A DNA stretch of 64,000 nucleotides from Persicaria tinctoria. Its lineage: Eukaryota > Streptophyta > Magnoliopsida > Caryophyllales > Polygonaceae. The position numbers were made by a program, and so were the translations under genes. The stretch is taken from positions 59,014,688 through 59,078,687 of the forward strand of contig JBANSL010000013.1 of NCBI GenBank assembly GCA_037127255.1. The letters run 5' to 3'. The notes below the pieces were generated by a model. The model was not told the origin of the DNA. It saw only the letters and a list, made by a program, of their open reading frames with translations, and did not search any database. The number at the start of each line of letters is the position of its first letter. Within the stretch, counting starts at the first letter, position 1. This document shows, piece by piece, positions 22,764 through 34,961 of this stretch.

Positions 22764-24292
22764 GTTTTATTTTTTTTATTAGTAAAAAAATTCGAGGTCA
22801 AACAAGCATGAACCTCGAGGGCCGACAAGTCGGCAGACGGGTAATCGTCTAAACAAAACATAAAAATACAAAGAGGTGCAAAGTACAAGCCATAACTCTA
22901 CAGAGGCGAAACAAAACACAACTACACCGAAACAAGACGAGGACGTAGACAAAAGACGAAGCCAAGCACAACTCTATAGAGGCACCGTAGGTCAGCGGTA
23001 CATCAGGAGTCGCCTGTGGGAAGTGAAGACGAATCTCCAAGGAATCATTCTCCCGAAGAAAGGAGACGCCTCGATACACACTACCACGACCCCAGCATAT
23101 CTCGACTCCGACTCCCAGAACCCCATCAAACGGAGAAGAAAGTCCCGTTAAGCCAAACATAGAGCCACCCAACGCCTGAACCGAACGAACCAAAAACCCA
23201 AACGGGGAAAACGCAGACCCCACTGGAAATTATTTATTTCAATGATTTATTATAATTCACTACTTTTAAATTTATTTAATTTATCCCAATTTTTCTATGG
23301 GTCAGCTTTGAGCCCAAGACAAAACATTGGGCCCAAAGGAAAGGCCATGGGCATTAGATCCGGGCCCAAGAGACCAATATAACCCTAAACTAAGATGCAA
23401 CCAGCCAATAGCCGACCAATCACACATGGCAGAGGACATTGCCGCCTCACCGGTGACCACCAAACCGGGACAAGGAAGGCGGAACACCAAGGAGGGCCGG
23501 GATTTACAGTGGCACGACACCCGGGCCAGAGCATTGGCACCAGCGGAGAGAAGGAGCCGCCGCGGAGGAGTGACGGTGTGAGAGGGTGACGGTGTGATGG
23601 AGGATCCACAAAGTGGAGAAGGAGGAGACTTCTCCGGAGAACAAGGAACTCAGAAAGCCGCGAGGATTACGAATCAGAGGGCTGAGGAGGGCAACCGGAG
23701 AAGCGACGCCGCCGAAGACCGCAAGAGTGGTCAACAGTAGAGCAGAAGCGATTCCGAGCAGCCCAACGGTGGGGGAGGAAGCAAGAGGGAGGCGAACGAA
23801 ACCAACGAGAGGAGACCAGAAGGATATAACCCCAAAGAAAGGAGGATTTTCGAATTAAAGAGCAACACAGATAGCAAACCATCAATGAAAGCTTTACTAT
23901 CAAACCCCTAGAAATCAATTTCAAAACTCACGTAGAGGAGGTACGAAAAGGAGATTCGAGATTTAGAGAGTAGCGATTGAAATAATCACTCAATCGATAG
24001 AGACAACAATGAAAGAAGCCCCGGTGGAACAAGAGCCTCAATCAGCAACGTCATCTCCCACCGACGAGGAGCATCTCAGTCGAGAAGAAGTTCTGACCTC
24101 CGAAGAGGGGTTAATTGCCTCTGAAGAGGGTCTGATTGCCTCCGAAGAGGGGTTAATCTACGAAGAGGGGTTAGGTACCTCCGAAGAGGAGTTTTCGGAC
24201 CCACCGGCCGATGGAAATCCGGCAAGGGGATGGCTCTCTCTCTAGATTTTAGAGAGAAGGGAGAGCGTCTCCTTTAAATGATAAAACATCTA
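22764..24292 (-). mobile_element. 1.5-kb retroposon in the transposase intron, with target duplication
   Basis: On the minus strand it ends CCTCGAATTTTTTTACTAAT then an A-rich tail (22764-22790), typical of plant LINE ends. ATTTTTGTTT occurs at both borders (22754-22763 and 24293-24302) as a likely 10-bp target duplication. The body has GGGCCC words (23320-23370), GC-rich text and a minisatellite (24095-24200), but no endonuclease or reverse transcriptase. Removing it restores an intron of about 300 bp. It may be a LINE-mobilised non-autonomous retroposon; the segment at 1700-2925 looks like a relative. Confidence 0.6.
24009..24245 (+). repeat. ~24-bp minisatellite within the retroposon
   Basis: Four to five units of CTCCGAAGAGGGGTTAATTG type (24095-24200) sit in an open plus-strand frame giving repeated S-E-E-G-L-I. 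The frame is antisense to the retroposon and probably not a gene. Confidence 0.55.
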
Positions 24293-25276
24293 ATTTTTGT
24301 TTTATAACTAAAACCTATGAAAGTTCTTACACATATGAGGTATGCAAATGTTCAATTTGAATCCTTTGTAATACTTGTTTGTATTGTATGTTGAATCAAA
24401 TGAAATAACATCCCCAAACAATGAGAAGTTTTTCCTACTTGTTGCATCACACCAGAACAATCTGTTCAACTGATTGTCTTTATCCACATCAAAAGCAAAA
24501 TAGAATGCAGTGCATATTTCTTGCTTATGGAAGAACCTATCAATGACAACTTGTGCATCAGATCCTTTGAAATAAGCTAAAAGATCTCTTATGTGATATT
24601 TGAAATCAATTGCTGCTGTTCCCACATTGCTATATCTTCCCACCATTTCTTGATATAACCTGTATGCTTTTGCTGGGCCAACTCTTTGCCTTGCACAATC
24701 AAATACAAATTTTTGATGGTAGCTTCGCATTTTCCTATTACTCTTCATGTATACATGCAGATTTCATCAACAAAAGGATGTGAGTGCTTCTCCTCAAATT
24801 TTTTCACCACATATCCTTGCTCAGGTACATATTTGTATATTATTTTAGCAGTACACCCAACTCGTGTAAATAATCTTTTTCTTAATTTCTTTGTCTCTTT
24901 ATCATTCTTGTATCCTGATCTGTTGCAGTATAAGTACTTCAGTCACTCTACACCTTTAACATTAACTGTTGTACCGTGTCTTACATCAAATCCCGCTTTA
25001 TATGCATAATCTTTATATGCCTTCACAACTTCATTCAATGTCTGAAACACTTTTCCTTCTTTTGGCTCTAATTCTTCACTGCAAAATGGGTATCCAATAC
25101 TTCGTGTTGTTTGGTGTGACAAACACTCTATATGGTAGCTGATGTTGCACTATCAGATTATTGATATTTGTTCCAGGGTCTGCATCAGCACTGATTGGTG
25201 TTGCACAAACAATTGCAGTAGTAGAAGCAGCTGAGGATTCTATGTTTTCATTAGGTGACTTTGTCACACACTCCAT

Positions 25277-26025
25277 ATGTTCTACAATATGTAATTTGGA
25301 TTGTAAAACTTATCAGATAAATTGTATTTTTAAACAATGTCATCAATCTCTCAACAGTGCAATTTATAAATATGTAAGTGTTAAACCAACATTTTAAACT
25401 GAATATTAAGATCAGACAGCAAAATCTCAAATAGCGTTTCTTTCAGGTTATATTCATATCAATTTCATGTAATTGAGGATCGCATTGTATAATATCAGTG
25501 TTTGGTATTCAATTTTTGCATTTTCGAAGTGCAAATGTATTTTAATTGACAGACCTTTGGTGTTTTTCAAAGTTAAAACCCTAGGTTCGTTTTTACCTCT
25601 AATTTGATTTTTACTAAAAATCTGGAAATCATTTACATAAATTACACTGAAATAGTATTACATTATGCCAATTTTGGCCAGATTAATAGGGTAACGAATT
25701 TGAATTTGAATCTATAATAAGGACGAAGATATTGTGCACCTTTTTCTGAAGTTTTCTTCTTCTGATGCTGATGTTGTGGTTGTTGATTCTTTTTGGGATC
25801 TTCGACCGATCTTCGTTGAATCCTATCGAGGATGGCAGCTCTTTGTAATTGATTTCGCCTGATTTTTATCGCCGGCGAGAATCTGAAGCTTCTCGTTGTT
25901 CAATCCCGACTCGTTTCGCGAATGCCCAGGCCTATGCGGAAGGGAGCCGGTCCGCTTCTGTTTTTTCCTTTTTTTCCGGTTCAGACCGGTTTTTTTCCTA
26001 TTTTTCTGGCGCGCGCCTCCGAACC
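25277..26025 (-). other. Upstream region of the transposase gene
   Basis: AT-rich at 25277-25740, then GC-rich text (25740-26020) with a C/T-rich strand. It may hold non-coding first exon(s) and promoter. No TATA box or splice donor was fixed. Confidence 0.35.
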
Positions 26026-26084
26026 CAAAATTTTACACCTTATCAATTTTACACCCTAAGGATATTTTATATTTTAACTCTTTC
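26026..26084 (-). repeat. Right terminal inverted repeat of the Mutator-like element
   Basis: Inverted match to 13438-13490, including ATTTTACACC twice; followed by the TA tract 26092-26108. Confidence 0.6.
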
Positions 26085-26225
26085 CCATATTTATATATAT
26101 ATATATATTCCTCGGTACGTTATAAATTAATTAAAACCTCTTTCATAGACCCAACAATTTCAAAGGGAAAACAAGTTTAAATTTTACCTTGTCTTTGTTT
26201 TCCGAATTGCTGATTTCGAAAATAC

Positions 26226-26456
26226 CTGTCGATATCGATTAGAACCTAGTCAAAATTGCATAATCAGACTCGACAACTTTTAGTCTCAACGGAGACGAAA
26301 GGGAGATAGGTCGATTTCGACCTAACTTGGTCGATATCGACTAGTGCACCACTCAAAATCCAGGCCAGAAGCCGACATCGACCGAGCAGAATCCGAATCC
26401 GATAGGACGACTCGATATCGACCAACTCTGGTCGATATCGACCAACCATCCAGTGA
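26226..26456. repeat. TCGATATCGA palindrome array, cluster 1
   Basis: About six units, including the pair at 26415-26450 reading CTCGATATCGACC, AACTCT, GGTCGATATCGACC (core spacing 20 bp). Confidence 0.85.
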
Positions 26457-26733
26457 CGAGTACGAGCTGAATCCGAGTCAAAATCCTGATTCCGGGTCTA
26501 AATCCTGATTTCGAGTGAAGATGTTTCCGAGTGAAGATTTCATTGCAAGAGAAGAAAGAGATATTTTATCTTTTTACCTTTCTATCTATCATAATGGTGG
26601 AACATTTAATTACCCTTTAGGATTTATTTAGTTTACCATATTTGGTTTATTTCCTTTCAAGTAGAATTATATCCATTAGTTAGATAGAGATATAGATAGA
26701 TATTCCTTTCCTTGATTAGTAAGGATTAAGGCC

Positions 26734-26740
26734 TATAAAT
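26734..26740 (+). promoter_or_regulatory. TATA box of LTR-f
   Basis: TATAAAT in GCCTATAAATAAAGCCC, followed by the small inverted repeat AGCCCTAAGGGCT. The same text is at the equivalent site in LTR-a and LTR-b. Confidence 0.55.
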
Positions 26741-27374
26741 AAAGCCCTAAGGGCTAGCTTTTATTCATATTCAATTTCAGAGCAAGTAGTTCACATACAT
26801 TTTTAGGAGTTTAAGGCTTTTAGGGTTTTGGTATTCTGCGAAAGTTAGAGTGTTGGGATTGTAAGAGTTTTGAATTTAGTCTAATGCAATTTTATTTTCC
26901 ATCAATGATGTCTTCGATTGCGATGAGCGAGTAGTCGCCCTACTTCTAGGGTCGGGGTGAGCCCGACGATAGCCATGCGCGCCTGAGGTAAAGTTTGGAT
27001 ATTTATTATGTTTTGATCATCCACTGTCTTTTATATGTTTATTGCCTATTCGAAAGAATAGATATTCATGTTAAACAACTTGGATTATAAACATAAAATT
27101 GGTAGATACAATTAGGGTTACTTGAAAAGGTTGTCTAATTGTTGGAACAAGGCGAAAGCTTGCTCCTTTGATGTGATTGCATAATTATTTATTCATATTA
27201 TCTTATCTTATGTGTGTTTGGTTGTCGTTTTGGTAAACCCCGGTCTTGAAAGTTTTCTTTCATATATTATCTTCAAATACGTCAAACTTGGTTATTTCTG
27301 TCAATCCTTCGCTTCCATCCTCACAGTCTTCGGCCCTCTTTCGCCGACAAACAGTTTATGCAGGTACTCGAAAT

Positions 27375-27660
27375 CGACCTCATTTGGTCAAAATTGAGTC
27401 TTCTAGTCGACTGACGGTCTTCTGATCCGGTCGATATTTTCTACTGACTTGGTCCAAATCGAACACCTCTACTCGAAATCGACCTTTGGTCGTTTCTGTG
27501 CACAAAAGGTACATGTAGGAATCGACGAGTACAGGTCTAAATCGACCACACAGGTCGATATCGACCACTTTCTGGTCAAAATCGACTACACTCTGCACGA
27601 CAACCAGAAATCGACTGACTGGTCGATATCGAGCACTACCTGGTAGATACCGAGTAAGTC
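27375..27660. repeat. TCGATATCGA palindrome array, cluster 2
   Basis: About ten degenerate units such as GGTCGATATCGACCAC and GGTCAAAATCGACTAC in the 3' half of LTR-f. Confidence 0.85.
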
Positions 27661-27889
27661 TTCTGAGTCGAAATCCGAGGTGAACGTGAGCTTTCTAGGA
27701 TCTGCTGACACGCTTCCTCGTGGATCGAACCTGATTTCCTTCCATTACAACGGGAGGAAGTCTTGAATTTATTTGGACAGGCTAGAACCTAGTTTGAATT
27801 TATTTTCGTATTTTCAATTCGATTTCCTCCTACATGAGGAGTACAACCTGAAGCCGATGAAGGTCCCATTGTCCATTTTGATTGATAAA

Positions 27890-28815
27890 AAAAAACCTTA
27901 TAAGAGGTATTATTAGTTGCTAACGGTTTCGGGATTTGATCTATCAAAAAAACCTCGAAAGCCCAACAGTCTTACTAGAAATTAACCGTGTCACCATTCC
28001 CAATGCTCCAACGAAGCACCTGTTTAAAAAGATGTCGGAATGACATTAACCTGCCCCATTGCCAGGATGTGTTATTTTGGTTTTCGTACACTAGAAGAGG
28101 TGAATTTTTTAGGTATTTTTCCGAAATAACATGAACTCGGATGTTAGTTGGTTCTGAAATGATCTTCCAAAGGAGATTCATCTGTTGAGCGATGCTCATA
28201 GTTTCTGCCTTGTGAAGGCTCAAACCTGCTTTCAAGGTGTCCGAGAAAATCTTATCCCAGCTGATTAGTGGGGTAGCCTACAGCTCCTTATTCCAGAAGA
28301 AATGACGATAAACTTTATCCAACTTGTGTAGAATGCTAGTTGGTAGTCAAAAAGCTTGCATAAGGTAAATGGATTTTGCACTCAGGTTTGCTTTAATAAG
28401 GACTTTACGACCTTCTGCTCATAAAGCTGACACTTTTCACTTAGTCAGTTGATTCTTTGTTTTTAGAATGATGTCATTAAAAGTATGTCGTTCAACCTTA
28501 CCGTTAACGATAGGGCATCCGAAATATTTATCGAAATTGTTCGCTTGTAGGATCCCCATGGTTGAAATGATCGAATAACTAGTTTGTGGAGAAGTATTAG
28601 GGGAGACCTGAAAACTAGATTTGTGCTGATTTATTTTTTGGCCTAAAATCGGACAAAAACGATTGATGATCGAAGAGATTGTAGAGCAAGTGGAAGGAGC
28701 TACTTTGCAGAAAATGATAATGTCGTCCACGAAAGAAAGAAAAGGTATCCTTAATCCCGGTCTGCAAAAGACCACTACTTGAAAAATGTGAATATAGCAT
28801 GCTATATAAGAGCTC
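27890..28815 (-). pseudogene. L1-type LINE reverse transcriptase fragment
   Basis: On the minus strand the RT block FLSFVDDIIIFCKV (the catalytic FVDD box; about 28745-28700) is followed by GQKINQHKSSFQVS, then FDKYFGCPIV (28560-28440). After a gap comes KAGLSLHKAETMSIAQQMNL and WQWGRLMSF-IGNGDTVNF (28235-27975), which normally lies further downstream in ORF2. The fragment lacks the endonuclease and most of RT, has frame breaks near 28437 and 28240, and ends near a T-run at about 27890. It is a dead 5'-truncated copy. Confidence 0.75.
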
Positions 28816-30283
28816 GGATGTGGGAAATCCAGGGTCTAATATGCTTCATAGCTTTTATACTATATGTTATACACTATACTCCACTATTGTTCATTCAACC
28901 CGTTAGAGGATCAAGTCGATTTCTTGACTCAATACGACTCAGTCGGGCTTAACTACAACCGTGCATCCATGTATACCTAAGTATATAATATATATATGTT
29001 ATATGTATACTCATCACATACACATACATGCTACAAGCACATTACAATATTACATGCAACACATATGAAAGCAAGACATAGGGAAATAAACATATATCAT
29101 TACAAATAACCCTATATTTTACTAAGTATCGCTCCATGCAGATCATAGCCTAATCAAAGTGGATTCCAAGCCAGTCTGTCATCAACCCAGATATGCAAAG
29201 ATCACCCATGGACAACCTCCAAGTGGAGGAAGTTCCTTGCAGCCAGATAGCCTCCTTACATGCCCTTGTAGCTGCAATGTACTTAGCTTCAGTGGATGAT
29301 AAAGCAACGATGGGTTGTTGTTGGGATTTCCATGAAACACAATTGCCTACCCATCTATACACATAAGAGATAATTGATTTCCTGGTATCCTTATTAGAAG
29401 CATAATTAGCAATTTAGCATCCACAAAATCATGCAAGTTATAAGAGGAGGAATGCTCAGCATATAACAAAGACAGATTAACAGTTCCAAGTAAGTATCTC
29501 AACAGATTTTTTATAGACACTCAGCGCTTCTCAGCATGCTCAGACATAAACCTACTAAGAGTGCTTATAGCAAATGCACGATCAGGACGAGTACAATTCA
29601 TAGAATACATCACTGATCGTACAACACGATCAAGGTGAGCACCCAAATGATTGTTGTTAATCTTATCACCAAAAATATGAAATCTCACAAGAACCTTTAG
29701 CACATAATCACACTGATGCAACCATAGTCTTTTATGCTTCCTATCTCTAATAATAGACATGCCCAATATCTTTTTAGCAATGCTTAAATCTTTCATGTCA
29801 AAATGCTTTTGTAAGTTCTTCTTAATGTCATGAATAACATCAATAGATTTGGAAATTAGTAAAATGTCATCAACATATAAAAGAACATAAAGCATAGGAC
29901 TCTTACTAACACCTTTGAAGTACAAACATGTATCAAACTTGCTCCTTTTAAACCCTAGACTGAATCTCTTGCATTTGTCAAATTTAATATACCATTGTCT
30001 AGGAGATTGCTTTAAACCATAGATGGACTTATTTAGCAAACAAGCATGATTAGGATGCACAAAATCAACGGAGCCCTTAGGCTGTCTAATATAGATTGTC
30101 TCATCCAAGTCACCATGAAGAAAAGTTGTCTTAACATCCATTTGTTCTAATTCAAAGTCATAAATAGTAGTCATGGCAAGCAACAATCTCAAGGTTTTAT
30201 ATTTAACAACAGGAGCAAATATTTCATTGTAATCCTCACCCTCTATTTGGGTAAAACCTTTAGCAACCAACCTAGCTTTATGT
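28816..30283 (-). pseudogene. Copia reverse transcriptase-RNase H fragment
   Basis: The minus-strand frame 30283-29521 carries the copia RT domain: KARLVAKGFTQIEGEDYNEI, FAPVVKYKTLRLLLA, QMDVKTTFLHGDLDE, IYGLKQSPRQWY, and the catalytic block LYVDDILL. It ends RPDRAFAISTLSRFMSEHAE. RNase H text follows after frame changes (29362-29150: VSWKSQQQPIVALSSTEAKY). A non-coding 3' stretch continues to about 28820. The gene is cut at 30283/30284 by the insertion of R2, so gag, protease and integrase are absent here. RT would copy element RNA in virus-like particles; this piece cannot act. Confidence 0.85.
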
Positions 30284-30527
30284 TGTTGAAGGAGGATGGT
30301 CAAGTATGAAAATAGATATAAAATATGAAATCAATTAACTGACTCCCTGTCTTAGTAAATAAATACAAGACTTCCTCCCGTTGTACTAGAAGGTAGTTAG
30401 GATTGTATCCACGAGGAAGCGTGTCAGCGCCCGCCTTTTCAGTTCAGAAACCCCCTGATTTCGACCACACTGTCGACAACCTGTAAAACAGGAGAAAATA
30501 GAATGAAAACAAAAACTGCAGATTGGT

Positions 30528-30750
30528 CGATTTCGACCTAATGACTCGATATCGACCACTAAAAATAGACCAACAGTAACTCAATTTCGACCAAAAATAC
30601 TACTTACCTCGATATCGACCACACTGTCAACAACATGTAAAACACGATAAAACAGAACGAAAACGAAAACTGCAGACGGGTCGATTTCGACCTAATGACT
30701 CGATATCGACCACTAAAAATCGACCAACAGTAACTCAATTTCGACCAAAA
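30528..30750. repeat. TCGATATCGA palindrome array, cluster 3
   Basis: A block of about 130 bp is present twice (30528-30620 and 30657-30750), each with GGTCGATTTCGACC and CTCGATATCGACC 19 bp apart. Confidence 0.85.
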
Positions 30751-31350
30751 AAAAAAACCAAAACTCGAATTTTAGGAAATAAATCAGTAAAATAAAATAC
30801 TTCCAAGATCAGGGTTTCAACACCACAATGATAACCATGCAAAATAACACATAAAGGCATAAAAGATCATGCTTTTCATCAAATAACTTTCGTTATTAAC
30901 AAATAGGAATATAGAGGCTTTCGCATAAACACTAATTGTTGCTAACCCTTTTTCACATAATTAATCCAAGCTGCATTAAGATCACTTTCGCTTCAATAAC
31001 ACAAACAAGGGTCACCTTCAACTTTCGCAAAAGAATCATGCTCATAAGGATAGAAGACGAATTTGCATCAAAAGATTGTACCTTTGCCACATCACCTCAC
31101 ATGGCTACCGTCGGGCTCACCCTGACCCTAGAAGTTGGGTGACTACTCGCTCTTCATCATCAAGAAAGACATTAATAATAAAAGGGAACTAAATTGCATT
31201 AAATAAACTAAAAGAAAGCTTACAACCAATCGAAGCCAAATCGTCTCTCAACTCTCTTGCTCCTACTCGCCACAAGCTCTCTCTTCTCTCTCTATGTGTA
31301 ACTAATTGGAACTATAATTGAATGAATAAAATTCAGCCCCTAGGGCTTTA

Positions 31351-31357
31351 TTTATAG
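31351..31357 (-). promoter_or_regulatory. TATA box of LTR-a
   Basis: Minus-strand CCTATAAATAAAGCCCTAGG, same context as in LTR-f and LTR-b. Confidence 0.55.
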
Positions 31358-31589
31358 GCGTCATTCCAAGCTAATCTAAGGAAAGAGACTCTATCTATAT
31401 CTAAATCTATCTATCTAATACATGAAGATTAAATTATGAAAATAAAAGAAATAAATCAACAAGGAAACTATATCTAATGTAGATAAATCCCTTCCATCTT
31501 GATAGAACTTGATAAATATCCTCTTGAAATGATAGAATATCTCTTGCTTAATGTGGAAGAAAGCCAGCTCGGATTCTGCAGACGGATTC

Positions 31590-31760
31590 ACTCGATTTCA
31601 GCCACTGTTGGTCACTCGATATCGACCCAATATGGTCGATATTGACCTCATCTTCTCAGATTTGCTTCCTGACATTCGATCTCGGCTCCAGGAGGATTTT
31701 CGACCAGAAGTAGGTCGATATCGACCAAGTTTGGTCGAAATCGACCTCTTCTGTATTTTC
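31590..31760. repeat. TCGATATCGA palindrome array, cluster 4
   Basis: Includes ACTCGATATCGACCCAATAT before GGTCGATATTGACC, and GGTCGATATCGACCAAGTTT before GGTCGAAATCGACC; both pairs have 20-bp core spacing. Confidence 0.85.
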
Positions 31761-32140
31761 CAACATGCTGCTCTGTTCTTGAAACGCACTTACCCGAGTC
31801 ATCCTTCATTCAATTGACGCATATGAATATGCGTTGGAAAGCTCTTTTCGAGGGCTACAACTCTCACATACACATCAGAGCTTGATTCAGAATGGTGAAC
31901 GGTGAAAAATGGGCTTTTCTCCAGATGCACCATCCTTAGCTTCTTCATGACTTTCCTTTAAGCTCCAAAGTGCGTCCGATTTCTGCGAAATTAAACAAAA
32001 ACTAGTGCAGACTCCATAATTTGGCAAATAAACACAAACTACATAGATTTTGTATTATTCTAACCCAAATGCATGAAATGTTTACAGAAATCGATATAAA
32101 AGTAAGTGTAAAACATGGCAAATTAGGCGCACAAGAAACA

Positions 32141-33575
32141 CCCCATACTTAAGCTTGCTTGTCCTCAAGCAATACTTTTAATGGTCATACAGGGGAAGAA
32201 ACTAAACTCTCAACCTATGAGATTCATTCTCATATGTCCCTGCAATCAATTACCATCCTTGAAAAGGTACTAGTGCCACAAATTCATGCATGTGCAATTA
32301 AAAAGCAACATGTACTCACAAAAAGAGGTTATGCAAAAACATTCATTCGTGACAAAGCAACAACAATGAAGATGACTTTAATAAGCTCAATAAGGAGTAG
32401 ATTGGTAAAAGGCTTTAGGTGGGATATTTTTGGCCATTTGGTGCTAATGATCCGGGGAAATGGAGTAATTTCCAAACTTTTCATACCACATTCCTTCTTC
32501 CTTTGATTTCTCACCTTTCTCTCATTCGCTCAATGCTTTTTTCAATATTATGCTTTTACCTCTCTAACCTCAGCACTTCCTTCTCGCGAGTCGCAAACTT
32601 AGGTGTGATGAATGGCCCCGGATACTTAGTGCTTCGGACTCCTCACCTTGGTGTCCCATCCTACGGAACTATTATCTCAACGCAGGTAGGGTCGATCTAC
32701 CTTTATCTCCTGAGGTGACCGGATTTTCTTTCACTCATTAAATTTTCGATATATTTTTGAAACTTTCATACCAAACTCCATTATATAACAACAACACAAA
32801 CACCATATGATAATCTCCATAATGTAACATCATTCTCAACATAATCCCCGGATAAGGAAACAAGGTAGAAAATGGGCAATATTTAGAACATGTGGAGAAA
32901 ATATATAAAATAAGGCATATATATGGCTTTTGTGATGCATAAGCATAGGTGAGGCTTAAGGAATATAACAATATGAGCATATATGGAAAATATAAAGTCC
33001 TCCATCCTCTTATCATGCAACATGTCAAAAAGAACATCTAATTTTACCTCCTTTCATGGTTTTCAATAAAATAATGCACTTCATTGTGACTTCCCTTACT
33101 AGGCAATTTCATGCTATATCACTAATGAATCCAATTTTGATTCGTCGAGTTTAATAAAGCTTCCATGACACTAATCCAAAAATTTCGAATGGGGGTGATT
33201 TTTCAAAGACTTTGGAAAACATGCATGTAAGCACATAAATCAAATATGAAATCCAAAGTAGCCATGTATAAGCAATTCAAGAAATAAAATTTAAAAGTAT
33301 GCACACATATGGTCAAATAAAATCAAATATGCACAAAGGAAGCCCTTCCCCCACCCCATACTTAAAGTTTACAGTGTCCTCACTGTATAAAAATAAGGGT
33401 AAAGAAAGAGACTCACTAGACAAGTGTGCAGAACGTCGGAATCGAGTGTTGAAGTTGTTGCAGAAGTGGTCGATCTTGAGTGTACTGGTCGATATCGACC
33501 TGATGTAATCGATTTTGAGTTGCTGCTTCCTTCCTTCTTTGTTCCTGCAAAAAGTGTTTAGAAGAGAAATGCCCA
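32141..33575 (-). other. R2 non-coding 3' internal region with PPT
   Basis: The PPT is minus-strand AAGTATGGGG (32141-32150) next to LTR-a. The rest has no credible ORF but is strongly shared with 57514-59200 (R3) and 63558-64000, so it is conserved family DNA. It ends in a palindrome cluster (33468-33520) just before the R1 insertion. Confidence 0.6.
33468..33520. repeat. TCGATATCGA palindrome array, cluster 5
   Basis: Three degenerate units (GGTCGATCTTGAG, GGTCGATATCGACC, ATCGATTTTGAG) in R2 3' DNA. Confidence 0.75.
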
Positions 33576-34961
33576 TGACAGCAGATTTTCAGTCGCCTTA
33601 AATCCTATCAAATATATACGACTAACCTAACTAATGTAGTTTGGCAAGTACGGGTCGATCCCACAGAGAGTCAGCGATTTGTATGCAAGTCAGAGTGTGT
33701 CAATAAGAACAAGAAATAAAGAGGGGGGATTTTGATGGTTTGGACTAACTAATTAACAAACAAAAGTAAACAAAAGTAGCAAACAACTTGAGTGAATGAA
33801 TATGAGAAAAATAGCTTAGGTCAACCAATCTCAGCAATCAGGTTTGTTCATTGATCATCGAAATCGAATAGATAACTTCCTCTATAATACTTTGTTGTGG
33901 AAAGACTAGGTCTTTTGAATCCAATTCCTTATCGAATCTAGTTAACAGGACAACCAGACCCTGAAAATCCTAATTATCAAACAATCTTGAAACTATCAAG
34001 ATTCAATTCAATAATCGATGAAGTTTAAAGGAAATCAACAAAGACAATCGACGCGCACAACCAGTTATTGCATCAATTGCAAATCAATTCTCTATATAAA
34101 TCCCTAAATCAACCAGTTTCAGGGATTTATACTTTGCTACTCAAGAATATAGATAACTCAACCAGAAATTATCTATATCTAGCTATAGATTATCATGAAA
34201 AGGCATCAGTTGATCAGGCTAATGGAAATTCACGAAAACCCTAAACATTCAACGCAAAGAATTGATAATATTCAAAGAAGAGTATTAAGATAGAGAAATC
34301 TCACAATGAAATTGCAAACCCGACGCTTCGATTAATTTTCTCAAGCAAAGAGGTTTAGTGGTTTATGGTTGAAAAGAAATCTCAAAAGCTCTACAACGGT
34401 TGCTTCCTACTGTTCGTGCCCCCACTTTGATTCAGAAGAAAAAAAAAAACAAAAACCTCCTCGTTGTTTCCCTAAAAACAACGTTTCATGTCCCCCTAAT
34501 TGATTAAGAAAAAGTACAAATATCACATTTCATAAAATAAAGTAAAGTAACAACATGTCTCTCGAAGATGGAATAAAACTCGGGCGTGCCAACAAACTCG
34601 GCCGAGTTTGTCCTTGCTCCACCCGAGTTCTTCTTTTATCCAGAACTCGGCTTTACCCATGGAACTCGGCCGAGTTTTCTGCTCTCTTTGCCCGAGTTCT
34701 TGATAGTTCCCTTCCTTTGCACGTGCTCAGCTCCTCTCTTTGGCTCTCTTGCTCAAGACTCGGATTTCCGTCTCATCTTCTATCATTTATACGAGCTCAA
34801 CTCCACCTTTCCACAATCACCTGAAATCATGCACAAAACTTGTAGATTCTGACTCTAATTGAAACATAATAAAAACATGAAAACTACTCTAAGTCATGCA
34901 TTTTACCCTACCTAAACCCATCTAAATGCCTATAATAACACTACCTGAAAGTGCATGATCA
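33576..34961 (-). repeat. R1 3' LTR
   Basis: Direct repeat of 43684-45074. It contains the ACTCGGCCGAGTT motif cluster at 34575-34760. The adjacent PPT on the minus strand is AAGTGTGGGGGAATT (34962-34976). Confidence 0.9.
34575..34760. repeat. ACTCGGCCGAGTT palindrome cluster in R1 3' LTR
   Basis: Full palindromes at about 34597 and 34670 plus half-sites (ACTCGGGC, CCCGAGTTC, AACTCGGC) at short intervals. Confidence 0.75.

Larger units (their letters stand above)
21037..25276 (-). pseudogene. FAR1/FRS-type Mutator transposase, broken
   Basis: Domains in order on the minus strand: an N-terminal FAR1 DNA-binding domain (about 25085-24755; GFDVRHGTT, YLYCNRSGYK, RVGCTAKI, KHSHPF) and a DDE transposase core (KSNRKMRSYHQKFVFDCARQ at 24745, FWCDATSRKNF, GDVISFDSTY with the first Asp, TIDQDPSM with the second Asp at 22390). 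Then come a SWIM zinc finger (CSCNLFNGLGYPCRHIL, about 21725-21675) and a last exon ending in a zinc-knuckle-like ICSICHEY-APHNSRTCPLR tail. Introns are 24374-22542 (join gives NKYKMVFSPF) and 21380-21246 (join SKSG-IFDEF). It would bind the element ends and cut them. Nonsense codons lie near 24955, 22448, 21475 and 21090, and frameshifts near 25100, 24747 and 21540. The 1.83-kb intron is swollen by an insertion. Family call is firm. Confidence 0.85.
26110..27836 (+). repeat. Gypsy-type LTR (LTR-f), probably solo, with two palindrome arrays
   Basis: Blocks shared in order with LTR-a (30284-32140, minus) and LTR-b (54650-56596): palindrome array 1 (26226-26456), TATA box, a leader with CTTCTAGGGTCGGGGTGAGC and CCGACGATAGCCATG, palindrome array 2 (27375-27660), then ACGCTTCCTCGTGGATCGA and GGGAGGAAGTCTTG, ending CGATTTCCTCCTAC. 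No PBS or internal region follows. The left limit is uncertain because the first 150 bp do not match LTR-a. Confidence 0.6.
30284..32140 (-). repeat. LTR-a, 3' LTR of R2 (1857 bp)
   Basis: On the minus strand it runs from TGTTTCTTGTGCGCC to CCTCCTTCAACA, so TG...CA ends are kept. It has a TATA box, the CCGACGGTAGCCATG leader and palindrome arrays at 31590-31760 and 30528-30750. It shares long blocks with LTR-b, including CTTTGGAGCTTAAAGGAAAG and GCCCTCGAAAAGAGCTTTCC. It is inserted inside the copia RT reading frame at 30283/30284. Confidence 0.75.

Noticed and set aside
23302..23924. Several overlapping open frames in the GC-rich part of the intron retroposon
   Set aside because: All frames are open because of base composition, none matches a known domain, and the element looks non-coding.
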